NCBI GenBank assembly: GCA_030041215.1
Contig: JASHOH010000070.1
Location: 1-40,649, forward strand
DNA from: Candidatus Sulfotelmatobacter sp.
Lineage (GTDB): Bacteria > Acidobacteriota > Terriglobia > Terriglobales > Acidobacteriaceae
Direction: 5' to 3'
Length of the DNA: 40,649 bases
The first letter of the stretch is position 1. Each line of letters opens with the position of its first letter. Shown here in pieces: positions 16,634-24,908 of the stretch. The translations under genes and the position numbers were made by a program. The notes under the pieces are model-generated. The model was not told the DNA's origin. It worked only from the letters and a program-made list of their open reading frames with translations, and did no database searches.

Positions 16634-16754
16634 CCACAGAGGCACAGAGACACGGAGAAAACCATCGTTAAGCACTTCGTTACCTCTGAAGGCTGATGGA
16701 AAACTGAAAGGCCGGAAAGTCCTTGTTCGTCTCTGTGTCTCCATGACTCCGTGG
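16634..16754. repeat. Inverted-repeat element of the CCACAGAGGCACAGAG type
   Basis: The left arm 16634-16657 (CCACAGAGGCACAGAGACAC...) and the right arm 16731-16754 are inverted relative to each other and match at 19 of 24 positions, with about 73 bases between. Similar purine-rich CACAGAG strings are dispersed in many environmental bacterial genomes, as I recall. It fills the spacer between the ACP and acyl-activating enzyme 1 and lies only six bases past the ACP stop. Confidence 0.7.
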
Positions 16755-16760
16755 CAGATG

Positions 16761-17003
16761 TTACAGCCGCGCTTGAATTTTATCTGCCAGCGTGCGGAAA
16801 TCGGAAACTCCCTGCAATTCGTAATCCGGAAGTTCGACCCGAAAATGGCTCTCGAGTTTCGTAAGCAGATCGAGTGTTTGCAAGCTGTCGATGCCGAGCG
16901 TCTTGAAAAAGTCATCGTCCGGATGCAGCTTCTCCCGCTGCACTTTGAAATGCGCGGCGGCAAGGTTCATGATTTCGTCGAGTGTTTGTTCAGTCGTCGG
17001 CAA
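16761..17003 (-). CDS. Acyl carrier protein (standalone)
   Basis: 80 residues, acidic and helical. The phosphopantetheine site is in FFKTLGIDSLQTLDLLTKLE (Ser40 after Asp39, in the DSL context), with helix III DFRTLADKIQARL at the end. Length and motif fit a discrete ACP rather than a domain. It is not the housekeeping AcpP: it lies among lipid-modifying genes without fabD/fabG/fabF. It probably carries the acyl chain delivered by one of the two flanking acyl-activating enzymes and presents it to the hydratase or the reductases. Another frame across this locus (16631-16963) is a shadow. Confidence 0.93.
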   Translation of the reverse strand: MPTTEQTLDEIMNLAAAHFKVQREKLHPDDDFFKTLGIDSLQTLDLLTKLESHFRVELPDYELQGVSDFRTLADKIQARL

Positions 17004-17090
17004 TGGTCCTCCAACAAAAGCAGGTTCCTCACCCGCGCTTTGCGCGCGTTCGGAATGATAAAAGTTGGAATCCGCGAAAAGAGCTCAGGC

Positions 17091-17936
17091 TCATGGCAGA
17101 TATGGCTGCTTGTCCGTGCTCTCCACAAATTTTCTCAATCCGTGCTGCACCGTCGGCTGCGCGAACAGTTGGCAGAATATGTCGATTTCGTGCCGCAACT
17201 CCTCGTGCGGAATGGGCTTGACAAATTTCTTCGCTGACGCCGCTGTGGCGTGATCGAATTTTGCCACCTGCGCCGCAGTGGCCCGGGCCACTTGCAGTGC
17301 CTCGCCTTCAGCCACCACCTGGCTTACTAATCCGATCTGTTGCGCCTTGGTGGCATTAAAGCTGCGGCCTGTGAGCAGCAAATCGCGAACCACAGCATTG
17401 CCCAGATCACGCCTCAGGCGCGGAATTCCGCCAAAACCGGGAATCAATCCCAAGCGCAGCTCTGGAAAACAGAAGCGCGCCATTTTGTCGGCAATGATCA
17501 AATCGCAACAGAGCGCCAGCTCGAAGCCGCCGCCGAAAGTAACACCGTGCACAGCAGCGATTGTGGTTATGGGTGCGGCATCGATCAGATTCAAAACGTG
17601 ATGAATGCGCTCCAGAAAATCGCGCACGCCTTTGAGAGCTGCTAGTTTCTCCATCGCCTGCGAACGATGATACAGCTCACGCAGATCTGCTCCGGCGCAA
17701 AAGCCTGACGGCATTTCACTATAAATAATGAGCGCATGAGCACGGTCCTGCTCACGCTGCAGAAACGTAGCAAACTTTTCCAGCTCCGCGACCGCTTCGG
17801 AGCCCAGCTCGTTACAGGGCGCACGATGCAGTGCCAGCTCGATCATGCCATCTTTCACCACCCAAGACAAACCATTAGCGCCCAAGCCTGGAGCAGTGTT
17901 CAGTTCTTGAACCTTCATGTCCTTCATGGTTTCCAT
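17091..17936 (-). CDS. Enoyl-CoA hydratase/isomerase family protein
   Basis: 281 residues of the crotonase superfamily. The oxyanion-hole segments are SGFCAGADLRELYH and VHGVTFGGGFELALCCDLIIA. Both hydratase glutamates appear conserved: one in GGGFELAL, the other in ARFCFPELRLGLIPGFGG. So it should be catalytically competent as a hydratase or isomerase on an acyl thioester. It lies between the ACP and acyl-activating enzyme 2, only 14 bases from the latter. In the cluster it could hydrate or move a double bond of an acyl-ACP or acyl-CoA before reduction; inference. The N-terminal METMKDMK has three candidate starts and I kept the first. Confidence 0.88.
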   Translation of the reverse strand: METMKDMKVQELNTAPGLGANGLSWVVKDGMIELALHRAPCNELGSEAVAELEKFATFLQREQDRAHALIIYSEMPSGFCAGADLRELYHRSQAMEKLAALKGVRDFLERIHHVLNLIDAAPITTIAAVHGVTFGGGFELALCCDLIIADKMARFCFPELRLGLIPGFGGIPRLRRDLGNAVVRDLLLTGRSFNATKAQQIGLVSQVVAEGEALQVARATAAQVAKFDHATAASAKKFVKPIPHEELRHEIDIFCQLFAQPTVQHGLRKFVESTDKQPYLP

Positions 17937-17950
17937 TGCACTTGAAGCGT

Positions 17951-19615
17951 CTATACAGCTGCCTTCACCGGGTACATATCTTCAATCTCGTTTTTCATCT
18001 GCGCGGCGATCACATCGCGCTTCAGCTTGCCATTTACCGTGAGTGTTCCGCTTTCGATCGAGAACGGCTCAGAGCGGACCACAAACGCGCGCACCTGCTT
18101 GTAATGCGGCAGATCGAGATTAACCGCATCGAGCGCAGCCTGCACGGTCTCGGGTAAAACCCCTCCCGTCACGATAGCCGACAGATAGCCGCGCCCATTG
18201 CCGACGATCACGATCTGCGCCGTCGCGGGCAGTTTTTTGGCAATCGCATCTTCAATCGGCTCGGGAGAAATCTTGTGTCCCGATCCCAGCACGATCAAGT
18301 TTTTGATGCGTCCCGCAATGCGCCAGTTCCCTGCCGCATTCACTTCGCCCTGGTCGCCGGTGTGAAACCAGCCTCCGCGCAAGGCTTCAGCCGTTTGCTC
18401 GGGGCGATTCCAGTACCCGGGAAAAATATTTGGGCCACGCACGATGATTTCGTCATTTTCACCGAGCTTCATCTGGATGCCGGCGATCGCCGGCCCTACG
18501 CGGCCGACTTCAACGTGATCGGGATCGTCCATCGTGCAGATCGCGGTGGTTTCTGTCAGTCCATAAACTTGGAGGACGCGAATGCCCAGCATCATGAACC
18601 AGAGCTGCGTCTCGGGATTCAGCGGCGCCGAGCCGCAGATCAACGCCTTCAGATTCTTGCCGATCATTTTTTTGCGAATCGCAGGGAACACAAGCTTGTT
18701 GGCCAGCCACAGCCAGATCGCGTCGCCAAGCTCCGGCTTGCCATCCTGCCTTCGCGCCCAGGCACCTTTCGCGCGCGAATAAATTGTCAGCGGCGCGCCG
18801 CCGGTCTGCCACAACTGTTCGTCGACCGCGCGCCGCATGCGCTCGAGCAACTGCGGTACATTCAAGAAATAATCGGGAGCGATAGTGCGCATGTCATTTG
18901 CGATCTTGGTCAGGTCCGTGTTGATGGTGACCAGGCTACACCGCTTGAGAAACGTGAGCAGCGCGATCCAGGAGGCAGCGAACGTAAACGGTAGATAGTG
19001 AAAGATACGGTCCTGGCTGCTTGAGCCTGCCATCAACTGATCCAGACGCTCGGAGGTGCGCTCCAGCATGAAAGTAACGTTCGCGGCCGTCAGCACTACA
19101 CCCTTCGCTTCGCCTGATGTTCCTGACGTGTAGATGATTTTGACTGGGCTCTGATTCCCTACTTGCGGCCGCGCCAACTGCACGCCTTCGACGCCGGCGA
19201 AGATTTCATCGAATAAGTGTTGTGGCGGAACTTCCGGCCAAGCCTGCGCGATGGCATCGCGCAATGCGGCGTCGCCGCAGCAGATCATCGAGGGCGTGCA
19301 GTCTTTCATCATCGCAACCAGCCCAGCCGGCGCCTGACGCGAATAGAGCGGTACCACGATGAGGCCCTCGGCGGTGAGCGCCAGATCCATTGCGATCCAG
19401 CGAATGCTATTTGTCGCCAAAAGCCCACAGCGGTCGCCTTGTTTCAATTTTTTCGAGGCGATGAATGTCCGCGCTTTGCGCACCATCACGAGCAATTCGC
19501 TGCCAGTAACTCCGGTGATTTGCCGGTCGCGAATTTCGGCGAGGATGCGCACGTCGGCAACCTTTTGCAGTTGCGCGAAAATCTCGCCGATGAATGGAAT
19601 CAGAGTGGTCTGCAC
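17951..19615 (-). CDS. AMP-dependent acyl-activating enzyme 2 (long-chain acyl-CoA synthetase-like)
   Basis: 554 residues, ANL superfamily. Seen: VKIIYTSGTSGEAKGVVLT (phosphate loop, 162-173), LQVYGLTETTAICTMDD, GWFHTGDQGEVNAAGNW followed by RIAGRIKNLIVLGSGHKISP, and the C-terminal lysine in ESGTLTVNGKLKRDVI. The spacing of these motifs and the long insert between the phosphate loop and YGLTE (about residues 175-370) resemble long-chain fatty acyl-CoA synthetases. It differs clearly from acyl-activating enzyme 1, so this is not a recent duplication. Genes on both sides are within 50 bases on the same strand, indicating one operon. Confidence 0.9.
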   Translation of the reverse strand: MQTTLIPFIGEIFAQLQKVADVRILAEIRDRQITGVTGSELLVMVRKARTFIASKKLKQGDRCGLLATNSIRWIAMDLALTAEGLIVVPLYSRQAPAGLVAMMKDCTPSMICCGDAALRDAIAQAWPEVPPQHLFDEIFAGVEGVQLARPQVGNQSPVKIIYTSGTSGEAKGVVLTAANVTFMLERTSERLDQLMAGSSSQDRIFHYLPFTFAASWIALLTFLKRCSLVTINTDLTKIANDMRTIAPDYFLNVPQLLERMRRAVDEQLWQTGGAPLTIYSRAKGAWARRQDGKPELGDAIWLWLANKLVFPAIRKKMIGKNLKALICGSAPLNPETQLWFMMLGIRVLQVYGLTETTAICTMDDPDHVEVGRVGPAIAGIQMKLGENDEIIVRGPNIFPGYWNRPEQTAEALRGGWFHTGDQGEVNAAGNWRIAGRIKNLIVLGSGHKISPEPIEDAIAKKLPATAQIVIVGNGRGYLSAIVTGGVLPETVQAALDAVNLDLPHYKQVRAFVVRSEPFSIESGTLTVNGKLKRDVIAAQMKNEIEDMYPVKAAV

Positions 19616-19660
19616 TGATACAACCCAAAATCTTAAACCGCAAAGAGCGCTAAGAAGAAC

Positions 19661-21070
19661 CTAACTGTACGCCGCCGCCAACTCCTTCAGCGCGCAACTC
19701 ATCGGCGGCAGATAATCTTCCCAACTCCATTCGCCGCGGCGCGTCTCAAATTCCGGATATCTCCGCTGTACTTCTTCTTCGAGGTACACGCCCATGCGCG
19801 CCATGACTTTCAGGTTTCTGACGACTGTGCGCGCGATGCCGTCGGCAATCTTTTCGCCTTCGCAACTTAGCTTTTCCAGCGCGGCAAGCAGCTTGCTCTC
19901 AAGTTCGGGATCGTCCACCGTCATCAGCAAATCCTGATGGCCTCTTTCGCGCATCAAGTTGCGAATGCGCTCATCCATGGTAATTCCGCAGGAGGGAACA
20001 AGTGCCGGCATCGAGGTCACAATGCCGTGATAGCGCGACGAGGCCATCATATGGCAGGCGCGCAGAATGCTGACGAGTTCATACATGTTGTATTCGTCTG
20101 AGGTCAGCACCGGCGCGCCGCCCAGCCTCTCCGCGATTTTGCGCGCGGGCCGCGCATCCAGCCGCTCGGTCGCCACCAGAATCACGAACACATTCTTCTT
20201 TTGTCGGAAGGCACCGACCGCATTCGCTATCGCGGTCCAATATTTTCGATACGCCGCGTCCGCTGCCGGACCGGAATTGTGAAAATAAACCGTGCGGTAA
20301 TGGCTGTCTTTGTATGCGCCGGTCAAGCCATGAATTGCATATTTTACGACTGACGCGCGTACCGGCCACTCGAAGGGATTAATCGGGCAGACTACCAGCA
20401 CGGGAGTCTTGCCGTCCCAACCCAGCTTTCGCAGCACGCTTTGACCATATTCCGGCGGGCATGGCTCGAACGTCCAGGCCGTATCAGTGCCGAGCTCTGT
20501 CGGAACGCCCAGCTCGCGCAGAACCGTGCGCGATTCTTCGTTGCGCGTAATGACGAAAGAATTCTTGCAATACCGGCCACACATCTTGGCCACCAGAGGA
20601 TCCATGCGGCCGGCTTCCGCGCCATATCCTACCGATAATTTGTTCTGCGCCGCCGCGATGCCCAGCGAGCCAATCATCATGGTGGTCAGAGCATTTGCGA
20701 ATTTGCTTTTGAACATCGAGCCTTCACACGCCACCACGCCGTCGTGTTTGGGAACTTCGTTTGCCAGAAACGGGGGGAAGATATCGGGCAGATGCACTTG
20801 CTTTGTGCCTTCGAAATATCCGCGCGAGAAGTCGAAGTTCTGGCTCATGACGCTGAACTCGACGCGGTTCGGACCAAGAATGTGGCGGATTTGTCGCAGC
20901 ATTTCTTCGACGCGCACGTCAGAACCCATGTTGCGAGTGCCGTTGTAGCCGGCGAACAGCAGCTTTAATTTTTCGCCCGGCTGCCAGCGTTTGCGGGAGC
21001 CCAGCATCCATGCGGCTTTGGCGCGCTCAATGGAGCCGCTGACCCAGGCTTCCAGAATAAAATCCATCAT
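19661..21070 (-). CDS. Polysaccharide pyruvyl transferase family protein
   Basis: I start this at ATG 21070: it forms an ATGA overlap with the stop of the upstream reductase and has GGAGG about nine bases ahead. The ORF could extend 53 codons further, but those residues lie in the reductase's shadow. 469 residues. The family marks are [20 protein letters not shown] near the N terminus and [22 protein letters not shown] near residue 370 (the S-x-R-x-H-G donor-site motif), with a two-Rossmann layout. PF04230 enzymes add a ketal pyruvate from phosphoenolpyruvate to sugars; CsaB modifies a wall polymer. In a lipid cluster, the acceptor may be a glycolipid head group, or the protein may have drifted to another transfer reaction. 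Confidence 0.82.
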   Translation of the reverse strand: MMDFILEAWVSGSIERAKAAWMLGSRKRWQPGEKLKLLFAGYNGTRNMGSDVRVEEMLRQIRHILGPNRVEFSVMSQNFDFSRGYFEGTKQVHLPDIFPPFLANEVPKHDGVVACEGSMFKSKFANALTTMMIGSLGIAAAQNKLSVGYGAEAGRMDPLVAKMCGRYCKNSFVITRNEESRTVLRELGVPTELGTDTAWTFEPCPPEYGQSVLRKLGWDGKTPVLVVCPINPFEWPVRASVVKYAIHGLTGAYKDSHYRTVYFHNSGPAADAAYRKYWTAIANAVGAFRQKKNVFVILVATERLDARPARKIAERLGGAPVLTSDEYNMYELVSILRACHMMASSRYHGIVTSMPALVPSCGITMDERIRNLMRERGHQDLLMTVDDPELESKLLAALEKLSCEGEKIADGIARTVVRNLKVMARMGVYLEEEVQRRYPEFETRRGEWSWEDYLPPMSCALKELAAAYS

Positions 21071-22200
21071 GCGGCATGGCCTCCTGCGGCCGCGGCCCAG
21101 GGCCTGTAGTTGTACGCAAAATTGTTCTCGCGGCTGAACTTCAACAGCGGATAGCAGTATTGAGAAAACGGCACGGGCTTTTTCCCCAGCTCTTTCACTA
21201 CGCGGGTGTTGTCGAAGACGGTATTCCACACCAGATACGGCAGGAAAACCTTCAGGAGTGAAGCACCTTTTCCCAGTGCACCTTTACGATTCGCCAGAAA
21301 GCTTACTGAGCCCGTGAATGGCCGCTCCGCCATGGGCAGAAATATCGGTGGACGCTTGTTCTGGGCTGCCGCGAGCGCCCGCGTAATTTCGCAAAAGGTC
21401 TGCGAGCCAACGCCCGATGAAAGATGGTACGTATCGTGCTCAGGGTTATCTTTCTGATGCAGAGTAGCGATGGCGTCGGCCACGAAGTCGACATTCACGA
21501 TATCGACCTTGTCGCGAGGACGAAATGGCAAAACAGGGAGACCGGCCAGAAAAACGAATGCCTTCACCATGTCGAACTGAGTCGTTTCCGGATACCGGCT
21601 ATCACCTAGCACAATACTTGGGCGAAAAATCGTCTTCGGAGTCTCCGGCAGGAGCACGCGCGTCATGTGCTCACAGAATTTTTTGGTGCGCGCGTAGGGA
21701 TCGTAATCTGAGCGGTCCCAATCAATGGAGCGATCTTCGGTGACCAATTCGTGCTGCCGTTTGCCTGCGACTGCGACTGTGCTGACTTCGCTGAAGCGCC
21801 GCAGGCCGTGATAATGCTCGGCATGGCGAGCCAGGGTGAGCACTTCGAGCGTGCCGCGGAGATTTACATTCAAGCAGCTTTTCTCCGATTTGCGATTGAG
21901 CGATGCCGCGCAATGAATTACAGAGTCGGTCGTGTGGACGAGGCGATCATATTCGTCCCGCTCAAGGCCAAATGCCGGCGCGGTCAAATCGCCGCGAAAT
22001 ACGCGCACTCGCGTTTGCAGGAATTCGTAAAACTGGGGGAAGTCCACGTGCAATTGCAGTGCCTGCCACAAACGGCCTTGCGCCTCAGCGGCATCACGCG
22101 CCCGCACCAGCACATTCAGCGCTACGCCATGATCGCGCAACAGATTCGCCGCCACATGCGCCCCGATGTATCCCGTTGATCCCGTGAGAAAAATTGCCAT
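21067..22200 (-). CDS. Extended SDR reductase, thioester-reductase/NAD-binding-4 type
   Basis: 377 residues. N-terminal Rossmann motif [19 protein letters not shown] (TGxxGxxG), then [25 protein letters not shown], the catalytic Ser-Thr region [11 protein letters not shown] and the Tyr-x-x-x-Lys pair in [13 protein letters not shown]. The region [24 protein letters not shown] resembles thioester reductase and fatty acyl reductase domains (NAD_binding_4) more than sugar epimerases. It should reduce a thioester or aldehyde, or a ketone, with NAD(P)H. The first codon follows an AT-rich spacer with two hairpin repeats that separates it from the large reductase upstream. The following gene overlaps its stop. 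Confidence 0.85.
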   Translation of the reverse strand: MAIFLTGSTGYIGAHVAANLLRDHGVALNVLVRARDAAEAQGRLWQALQLHVDFPQFYEFLQTRVRVFRGDLTAPAFGLERDEYDRLVHTTDSVIHCAASLNRKSEKSCLNVNLRGTLEVLTLARHAEHYHGLRRFSEVSTVAVAGKRQHELVTEDRSIDWDRSDYDPYARTKKFCEHMTRVLLPETPKTIFRPSIVLGDSRYPETTQFDMVKAFVFLAGLPVLPFRPRDKVDIVNVDFVADAIATLHQKDNPEHDTYHLSSGVGSQTFCEITRALAAAQNKRPPIFLPMAERPFTGSVSFLANRKGALGKGASLLKVFLPYLVWNTVFDNTRVVKELGKKPVPFSQYCYPLLKFSRENNFAYNYRPWAAAAGGHAA

Positions 22201-22318
22201 TCATCATCCGTCATTAAGTTCAATGATTCTGCGTTTAATGCGAAAACTTTTCGGCCTGCGCGCTTCATGAAGCAGGCAGCAGTGTGAGCCTCTTTGCTGC
22301 ACCGGCGCTGCCAACCGA

Positions 22319-22359
22319 CGTAAGGTCCCTCTCGCGGCTCGCGCGCGTTCGGGATGACA
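22319..22359. repeat. Dispersed hairpin repeat, family A, copy 3
   Basis: CGTAAGGTCCCT, a CGCGGCTCGCGCGCG stem region, then TTCGGGATGACA. Tandem with copy 4 twelve bases later, both in the 217-base spacer between the acyl reductase stop and the SDR reductase start. Confidence 0.75.
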
Positions 22360-22370
22360 ACAGATTTAAC

Positions 22371-22410
22371 AAAGGTCCCTGCCGAGGCTAGCGCCGCGTT
22401 CGGGATGACA
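22371..22410. repeat. Dispersed hairpin repeat, family A, copy 4
   Basis: AAAGGTCCCTGCCGAGGCTAG continuing into a GC stem and TCGGGATGACA. It ends eight bases before the acyl reductase stop codon region. On the minus-strand transcript, copies 4 and 3 would form two successive hairpins just after the first gene of the cluster. Confidence 0.75.
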
Positions 22411-22417
22411 TCAGATC

Positions 22418-24826
22418 TTACGTTCCCGTCCTCACTGTCTCGCCATTCTGCAAACTGCGCGCCGGACGCGCCTCCAGAGGCCGCCCTTCAATCAGCGGGT
22501 AGGTCCAGCGGCGCAGGGCGGGAATATGCACGTTGATCCAGTAGTCCCACCAGTCGAGGCGGTGCGCGTTGTAAGCAAAATCCTCGCGTTCTTCGGGAAG
22601 CAGCGCCTGCGACAGCTTTTCTACATTCTCGGCCACAAAATCGTGCTCATTCAGCAGAATGAACGGTTCGAATAACTCGATCAGCTTTTCCACGCGCTCC
22701 AGATTTCTCTCGGTTTTCACCAGTGGCGTTTTCTTTAGCGGCAGGGGAGACATGATTCGCTGAATCGATTTCACAATTGCCTTCTGCGCCGGCGCCGACA
22801 TCCGCTGATATCGTTCTTTGGAGACCGGAATCGCATCGAACCGCAGCCGCAACCATGATTCCAGCCCTTCCTGCGCGCGGTAGTGCTTGCGGTGCGCGAG
22901 GGACGTAAGCTCGATCGATCGGCCCATATCGCAGGGATTCGTCACTGAAGTTGCCAATTGATAAAGCGGTTCGTGCAGCCTCTCCATTATCGCCGCTGCG
23001 ATCAAAGTCATTCCCGCGCAGACTTCATCGACCGGAATAATGTCGAGCCGCTTGCTCTCGTTCGAGGGCAACTGTCGAAAATACGTCCCTAGCAGGTAAG
23101 ACAGCGAGGCGGAAGTGTTAATGCCCTCATTCCAACCCAAGAAGGGCTTCGCGACTGATGTTTCCACAATCGCCGGACGCACCACAGCAATCGGCAGCCC
23201 GGCGCCGTATTTCACGATGAGCGATTCGGCCAGGCTTTTTGTCAACGTGTACGTATTCGGCCAGCCGAGTTCTTTGGCACGCCTCGTTCCAGCTTCGGTT
23301 AAGTACGTCTTCAGCCAGCGGATGCGGTTCTTGCGAATTTGATTTTCCAGCGCTGCACCATGCAATCCCTTGGCCGCATGTTCTTTGGCGAGCGACTGTA
23401 TTTTCAGTCCGGCGGTTACTTCTGAACTTTCGGCCTGCGCCTCTGCTTGGGCGATCAGTTCGTGCAAAGATCGCCATTCTTTTTCGGCATCGAATCCGGG
23501 AGTGCGATGCGGCGTGTAATTCGGAATCAGTTTCTCGGCCACGCGACCATCGCGTTCACCTGCCACGTAACAGGTGGAGAGATGCAACAGGCCGGCGTGA
23601 TCGGTCGAGCGCAGAAATTCGACGACATTCACGGCCGCGTCAGTGTTTGTGCTCAGCGCGTCGCGGAGATCAGGATTAAAGTCGGTCAGACCCGAGCTGT
23701 TTACGATCAAATCGAGATTGCGCTGCAAATGGTGCGTCATCTCGGGATCGAGACCTAATCCCGGCGTGGTCACATCGCCTTCGACCACCTCAACTTTTTC
23801 CCGCAGAAAGTCGCCCAGCCCCGCGCCGTATTTTTCAAACAGAGCATCAAACACCGGCGATTCCTCGACCGTCTTTTCAAAGCGCCGTTGCGCGGGATTT
23901 GATTTCTGCCGCCGGATCAGCAAGTAGATCCGCCCGATCTTCGTCAAATCCATGAGCGTGTTTGCCAGCCAGACTTTGCCGATAAAGCCAGTAACCCCGA
24001 TCAGCATTACGTGTCTGCCGGCCAACGCACGCTGCACGGAGAATCCATCTTCCTGACGCCGTCCGTCGAAGTGCACGATCGGCCGCTTGCGCGCAATCAC
24101 CTCGCGAGCGGAGGGAATGACTGCGCCCCGCAGTTCGTCCAGAGTGATGTCCAGCTGCCTCGCCAGCGTCTTCGGGGCGCGCCGACCGTCGGGATGCTGC
24201 TCGCGGAAAAGAGCGAAAGCGCCGCGCGGACGAATCACCGGATCGAGCAGCCTTCCCGTTGCCACTCCGTCGCGGAACTCCAGCCGGTTCGCCACCAGAC
24301 GCCGCACGCCCAGATGCTGGGCCAGCGGCTTCATGATGTGCTCGAGGGCCTGGCTCACGAGCACGACGTCGGCGCCCGAACGCAACAATTCCTGCACGCC
24401 TTCCACGCCTCGCGGCTTTAATTGCGGCTTTAGCTTGTACTGGAAGTATTCTTCGCCCAACAGGTCAAGGCGGTCGCGCCTTACACCGCGCAATGCCGTG
24501 TGCACCGCCCGCGTGGCAAATTTGCGGTTGGTCGAATACAAAAAGGGACGCAGCACCGCCATCAGAAAAATCAGGCCGCGCCGCCGAAAACGCTCGCTAA
24601 ACGTCTGCGCGTTCCACGTAAAAAAAGCCACCGGCTTGACCACGGTCAGGTCGAGCAGGCTGCCCTCGACCCGCCAGTAGACAGTGGGGCCGGCCAGAGA
24701 CACGCTCCCTTGAACGCCGGGGAATGCGCTGGGGTTGTGATTTGAGGGGTCCAAAGTGTTTTTTTTTTGTCCTTGCGCCGAGCCGGGATGCCAGCTCGCC
24801 GCACACAGGCTGGACCAATCTTTCAT
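22418..24826 (-). CDS. Fatty acyl reductase fused to an inactive-looking HAD (SerB-like) domain
   Basis: From ATG 24826 (802 residues; AAGGA upstream) the protein has two parts. Residues about 48-240 look like a HAD-IB phosphatase (VYWRVEGSLLDLTVV at motif I, ADVVLVSQALEHI at motif II). But motif I DxDGT is RVEGS, so the nucleophilic Asp is gone, and no acidic motif IV is visible. Residues about 270-802 form a fatty acyl-CoA reductase: HVMLIGVTGFIGKVW (NADPH loop), LLHLSTCYVAGER, TYTLTKSLAES (Tyr-x-x-x-Lys), and a C-terminal sterile-type domain (LERVEKLIELFEPFILLNEH ... DFAYNAHRLDWWDYW). It should reduce acyl thioesters to aldehyde or alcohol. It is first in the ten-gene run. An ATG at 24892 gives 22 more unlikely residues; a GTG at 24703 would remove the A10-coded segment. 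Confidence 0.88.
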   Translation of the reverse strand: MKDWSSLCAASWHPGSAQGQKKNTLDPSNHNPSAFPGVQGSVSLAGPTVYWRVEGSLLDLTVVKPVAFFTWNAQTFSERFRRRGLIFLMAVLRPFLYSTNRKFATRAVHTALRGVRRDRLDLLGEEYFQYKLKPQLKPRGVEGVQELLRSGADVVLVSQALEHIMKPLAQHLGVRRLVANRLEFRDGVATGRLLDPVIRPRGAFALFREQHPDGRRAPKTLARQLDITLDELRGAVIPSAREVIARKRPIVHFDGRRQEDGFSVQRALAGRHVMLIGVTGFIGKVWLANTLMDLTKIGRIYLLIRRQKSNPAQRRFEKTVEESPVFDALFEKYGAGLGDFLREKVEVVEGDVTTPGLGLDPEMTHHLQRNLDLIVNSSGLTDFNPDLRDALSTNTDAAVNVVEFLRSTDHAGLLHLSTCYVAGERDGRVAEKLIPNYTPHRTPGFDAEKEWRSLHELIAQAEAQAESSEVTAGLKIQSLAKEHAAKGLHGAALENQIRKNRIRWLKTYLTEAGTRRAKELGWPNTYTLTKSLAESLIVKYGAGLPIAVVRPAIVETSVAKPFLGWNEGINTSASLSYLLGTYFRQLPSNESKRLDIIPVDEVCAGMTLIAAAIMERLHEPLYQLATSVTNPCDMGRSIELTSLAHRKHYRAQEGLESWLRLRFDAIPVSKERYQRMSAPAQKAIVKSIQRIMSPLPLKKTPLVKTERNLERVEKLIELFEPFILLNEHDFVAENVEKLSQALLPEEREDFAYNAHRLDWWDYWINVHIPALRRWTYPLIEGRPLEARPARSLQNGETVRTGT
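24759..24768 (-). repeat. Ten-base homopolymer (A10 on the coding strand) near the 5' end of the acyl reductase gene
   Basis: Ten T in a row on the + strand, read as CAA AAA AAA AAC (Gln-Lys-Lys-Asn) about 20 codons after the ATG at 24826. It lies before the conserved domains. It is a slippage-prone tract in a genome region where such long runs are otherwise absent by eye. Confidence 0.85.
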
Positions 24827-24908
24827 TGTAAACAATCGTCCTTCCGGAGCGAAGGGGTTCGGTGGACGGTGGTGGTGATGCAGTTTGCACATAGGACAAT
24901 TTCACTAC

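Noticed and set aside
22201-22417. CRISPR-like tandem repeats between the acyl reductase and SDR genes
   Set aside because: Only two units with unequal spacing and different stems; they match the dispersed family A hairpin seen elsewhere, not a CRISPR array.
24827-24892. Extended N terminus of the acyl reductase from ATG 24892
   Set aside because: The added residues (MCKLHHHHRPPN...) look non-conserved, and a better-placed ribosome site precedes the ATG at 24826.
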